Of a stretch of DNA of 64,000 nucleotides, positions 61,839 through 64,000 are shown in pieces. A program made the position numbers and the translations under genes. This DNA comes from Homarus americanus (Eukaryota; Arthropoda; Malacostraca; Decapoda; Nephropidae): positions 1-64,000 of the forward strand of contig NW_024727766.1 of the NCBI RefSeq assembly GCF_018991925.1, in the 5' to 3' direction. Every line of letters starts with the position of its first letter. Within the stretch, counting starts at the first letter, position 1. The notes under the pieces were generated by a model that ran no database searches, was not told where the DNA came from, and saw nothing but the letters and a program-made list of their open reading frames with translations.

Positions 61839-62367
61839 GCCGACAGCTTCTGTACTCTATCTGTGCAAAAGACCGGGTCAGCCCCTCGTAATCTATGCAC
61901 AGAATTACAGAAGTCTGAAGTAACTCACAAGAATTTAATATAAGGTGGGTCTGTGAATGCGTGTGTGTGTGTGTGTATGGCTGGTTGCTGGGAGAGGCTT
62001 GGCGCACTGCCAGATGTAGGAGCAGCTGGGCAGCGTCAGCGCGCTGTCCTCAGTTACCCTCTGACCAGAGGCGGGGGCGCACGTACTGTTCGGCCGCTCC
62101 CTTAGTCATCTGACCGCAACTTGCACAGACAATTCTGATTAAAATACACAACACAGCACTTCACAAAACACTTCACTTCACAGCACTGTACACAGCATAG
62201 CACTTCACAACACTGTAAGTCTAGAGGCTTGTAGTCTTGCTGTAAATCCTTGGTGAAGCTGAAGACGAGACTCCATTAACACAGTCCGGGCGGGAAGGCT
62301 GGGTCCACTGTATCTCACTGAGAAATATTCACTGCGCCATCTATGTTTGACTTTGATACCCCCAAAA
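61839..62367 (-). other. Gag leader region
   Basis: Non-coding sequence between the putative LTR and the gag start. It includes a (TG)n run near 61961 and short TTCACAACAC-type repeats near 62150-62210. No gene. Confidence 0.4.
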
Positions 62368-62553
62368 TGTTCTACACTACTGAGGGTATACACAAACACT
62401 TGTTATCTTAAAAATAGGTTCTTATTCTCATATGGGAGATATACAGAGATGGACCAAGAAACTCGCTTCCTCACCATAAGGACTGGTGGTCTTCACTCCA
62501 TGTATCACTGCGCGCTGGCCTGTACAGATGCCAGCATTCACAAGCTGAATACA
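62368..62553 (-). mobile_element. Putative short 5' LTR of the gag element
   Basis: On the minus strand the stretch starts TGTATTCAGC and ends GTAGAACA, i.e. TGT...ACA. It is followed by TTTTGGGGGTATCAAAG, a possible primer-binding site, and then the leader before gag. A second LTR is not available for comparison because the element is truncated. Confidence 0.45.
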
Positions 62554-62580
62554 TAAAATATAAATATGATAATTCATATA

Positions 62581-64000
62581 CAGTATTACCCCGCCTAACG
62601 CGGTTTCACTTAACGCGTTTTATCATAAACTCGGTGCCTCACCAGAGCTGAACTTTCACTTAACACGGATTTTTTCCACATATACGTGGTAAGTGTCCAG
62701 CTCGAGACGCTATTTTCAGATTTGCCCCACCCTGCCTGACTGCCTGTTTTAGCTCATAAAATTCATACAAATTACCCGGCCAGAATATAATTTACATTGC
62801 TGGAATTCTTATAATTTGGTGATCATTTTGAATATAAACATCATATTTTTGCATTAGACATAAAAATTTTAGATAAAAATTTTTCTCAAATTAACTATGT
62901 TATCTTTTGTGCAAAATATATGACATTTATATTCAAAATATTCCTGGTCTTACAAGGAATCCAGCAATGTCAATTATATTATCCTAACTTTAGTTTGAGG
63001 TATTATTTATTAAATTTTAGTGGTTATCCCACACATCTCCTTGGGACCGTTGGTGGGGGGTGGGGGGGAGGGAGGGACCGACCGACCATCTGTTACCCTG
63101 TGAAGAATTATTTTTTTTTTTATTAACTGAAGATATTTGTTTTAGCTCATAAAATTCATACAAATTATCTGGTCTGAATATAATTTACATTGCTGGAATT
63201 CTTATAATTTGATGATCATTTTGAATATAAACATCATATTTTTGCATTAGACATACAAATTTTAGATAAAAATTGTTCTCAAATTAACTATGTTATCTTT
63301 TGTGCAAAATATATGACATTTATATTCAAAATATTCCTGGTCTTACAAGGAATCCAGCAATGTCAATTATATTATCCTAACTTTAATCTGAGGTATTATT
63401 TAATACTAAATGTTAAAAACCCTGGAAGGGAGGATTGGTGGGGGTGGGGGGGAGGGTTGGGACTGACCGCGCGGTTGGAAGAGGGGGGGAGGCAAGGTGG
63501 GGTACTTTGATTGACAGATAGTGTTGTGAAGATTATTTTTTTTTTTATTAACTGAAGATATTTGTTTTAGCTCATAAAATTCATACAAATTACCCGGTCA
63601 GAATATAATTTACATTGCTGGAATTCTTATAATTTGGTGATCATTTTGAATATAAACATCATATATTTTTCATTAAACATACAAATTTTAGATAAAAATT
63701 TTTCTCTAGGTAACTATGTTATCTTTTGTGCAAAATATATGACATTTATATTCAAAATATTCCTGGTCTTACAAGGAATCCAGCAATGTCAATTGTATTA
63801 TCCTAACTTTAGTTTGAGGTATTATTTATTAAAATTTAATGGTTTTCCCCCAAAAATTTCTCTGAGAGGGAAGAGCCAGTGAGTGTAGTATGAGAGAGGG
63901 AGGGAGTTGAGTCCATTATTTGAATGGACATTAACTTGGCGACTGTATTTCTCTTAAGTATTAATTGTGTGCATGTACCATCATAAAATTAAGATGTTAT
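62581..64000. mobile_element. Internally repeated Tigger-A-like MITE, copy 4, runs off the window
   Basis: The left end after TA reads CAGTATTACCCCGCCTAACG. Three internal modules follow at about 62750-63120, 63140-63535 and 63560-63850, in opposite orientation to copies 1-3 (AATCCAGCAATGTCAATT). The last bases (ACCATCATAAAATTAAGATG) correspond to sequence near the other end of the family, so only a few hundred bases should lie beyond the window. Confidence 0.85.

Overview
The window is eukaryotic and almost certainly arthropod, most likely a decapod crustacean. The evidence is (TTAGG)n telomere-type sequence, spliced host genes with GT-AG introns, very long (AT)n tracts, and dense Tigger/pogo, hAT-ZBED, Jockey/CR1-like, Penelope-like and Gypsy-like repeats. 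The decapod assignment is inference; no species is claimed.

Two host genes can be read by joining exons, both on the + strand. The first is an orthologue of the von Hippel-Lindau tumour suppressor VHL (four exons, 34364-36100; the 5' coding exon was not found). The second is the complete cytosolic iron-sulfur assembly gene CIAO2B/FAM96B/MIP18 (Drosophila galla-2), with three exons at 46098-46283, 46629-46768 and 51450-51603, coding 159 aa. I support no other host gene; nearly everything else is repeat.

Layout. 1-4244: composite satellite of T-rich spacer, a conserved block and TTAGG-like runs. 4334-11628: a large TA-target element (called H here) whose internal (AT)n tract has been split by at least five other transposons. 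11924-14870: broken hAT transposase with a nested MITE. 15960-20150: 5'-truncated LINE on the minus strand, split by a Tigger with an apparently intact 633-aa transposase and then by a small MITE. 20586-24289: 44-bp minisatellite interrupted by four different MITEs. 24461-29495: 5-kb composite element (E) carrying element G, an LTR and a second copy of H. 29932-34138: a B-family MITE, a Tigger A deletion derivative and a near-complete but broken B Tigger. 34364-36100: VHL, with a 30-bp minisatellite in an intron. 36205-41825: two more Tigger elements (C and E2), C with D nested in it. 42557-45871: foldback MITE J and a hAT pseudogene split by a piggyBac-like MITE. 46098-51603: CIAO2B, whose intron 2 holds a second LINE copy and other repeats. 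52315-54760: a 45-bp minisatellite and a 1.5-kb polypyrimidine array. 54780-62553: LTRs, Penelope-like pieces and a broken Gypsy-like gag. 62581-64000: another internally repeated MITE running off the window.

The main theme is the insertion history. Many related TA-target families, nearly all starting CAG and ending CTG, have landed in one another, in microsatellites and in minisatellites. Several insertions can be dated relative to each other because an uninterrupted paralogue lies in the same window.
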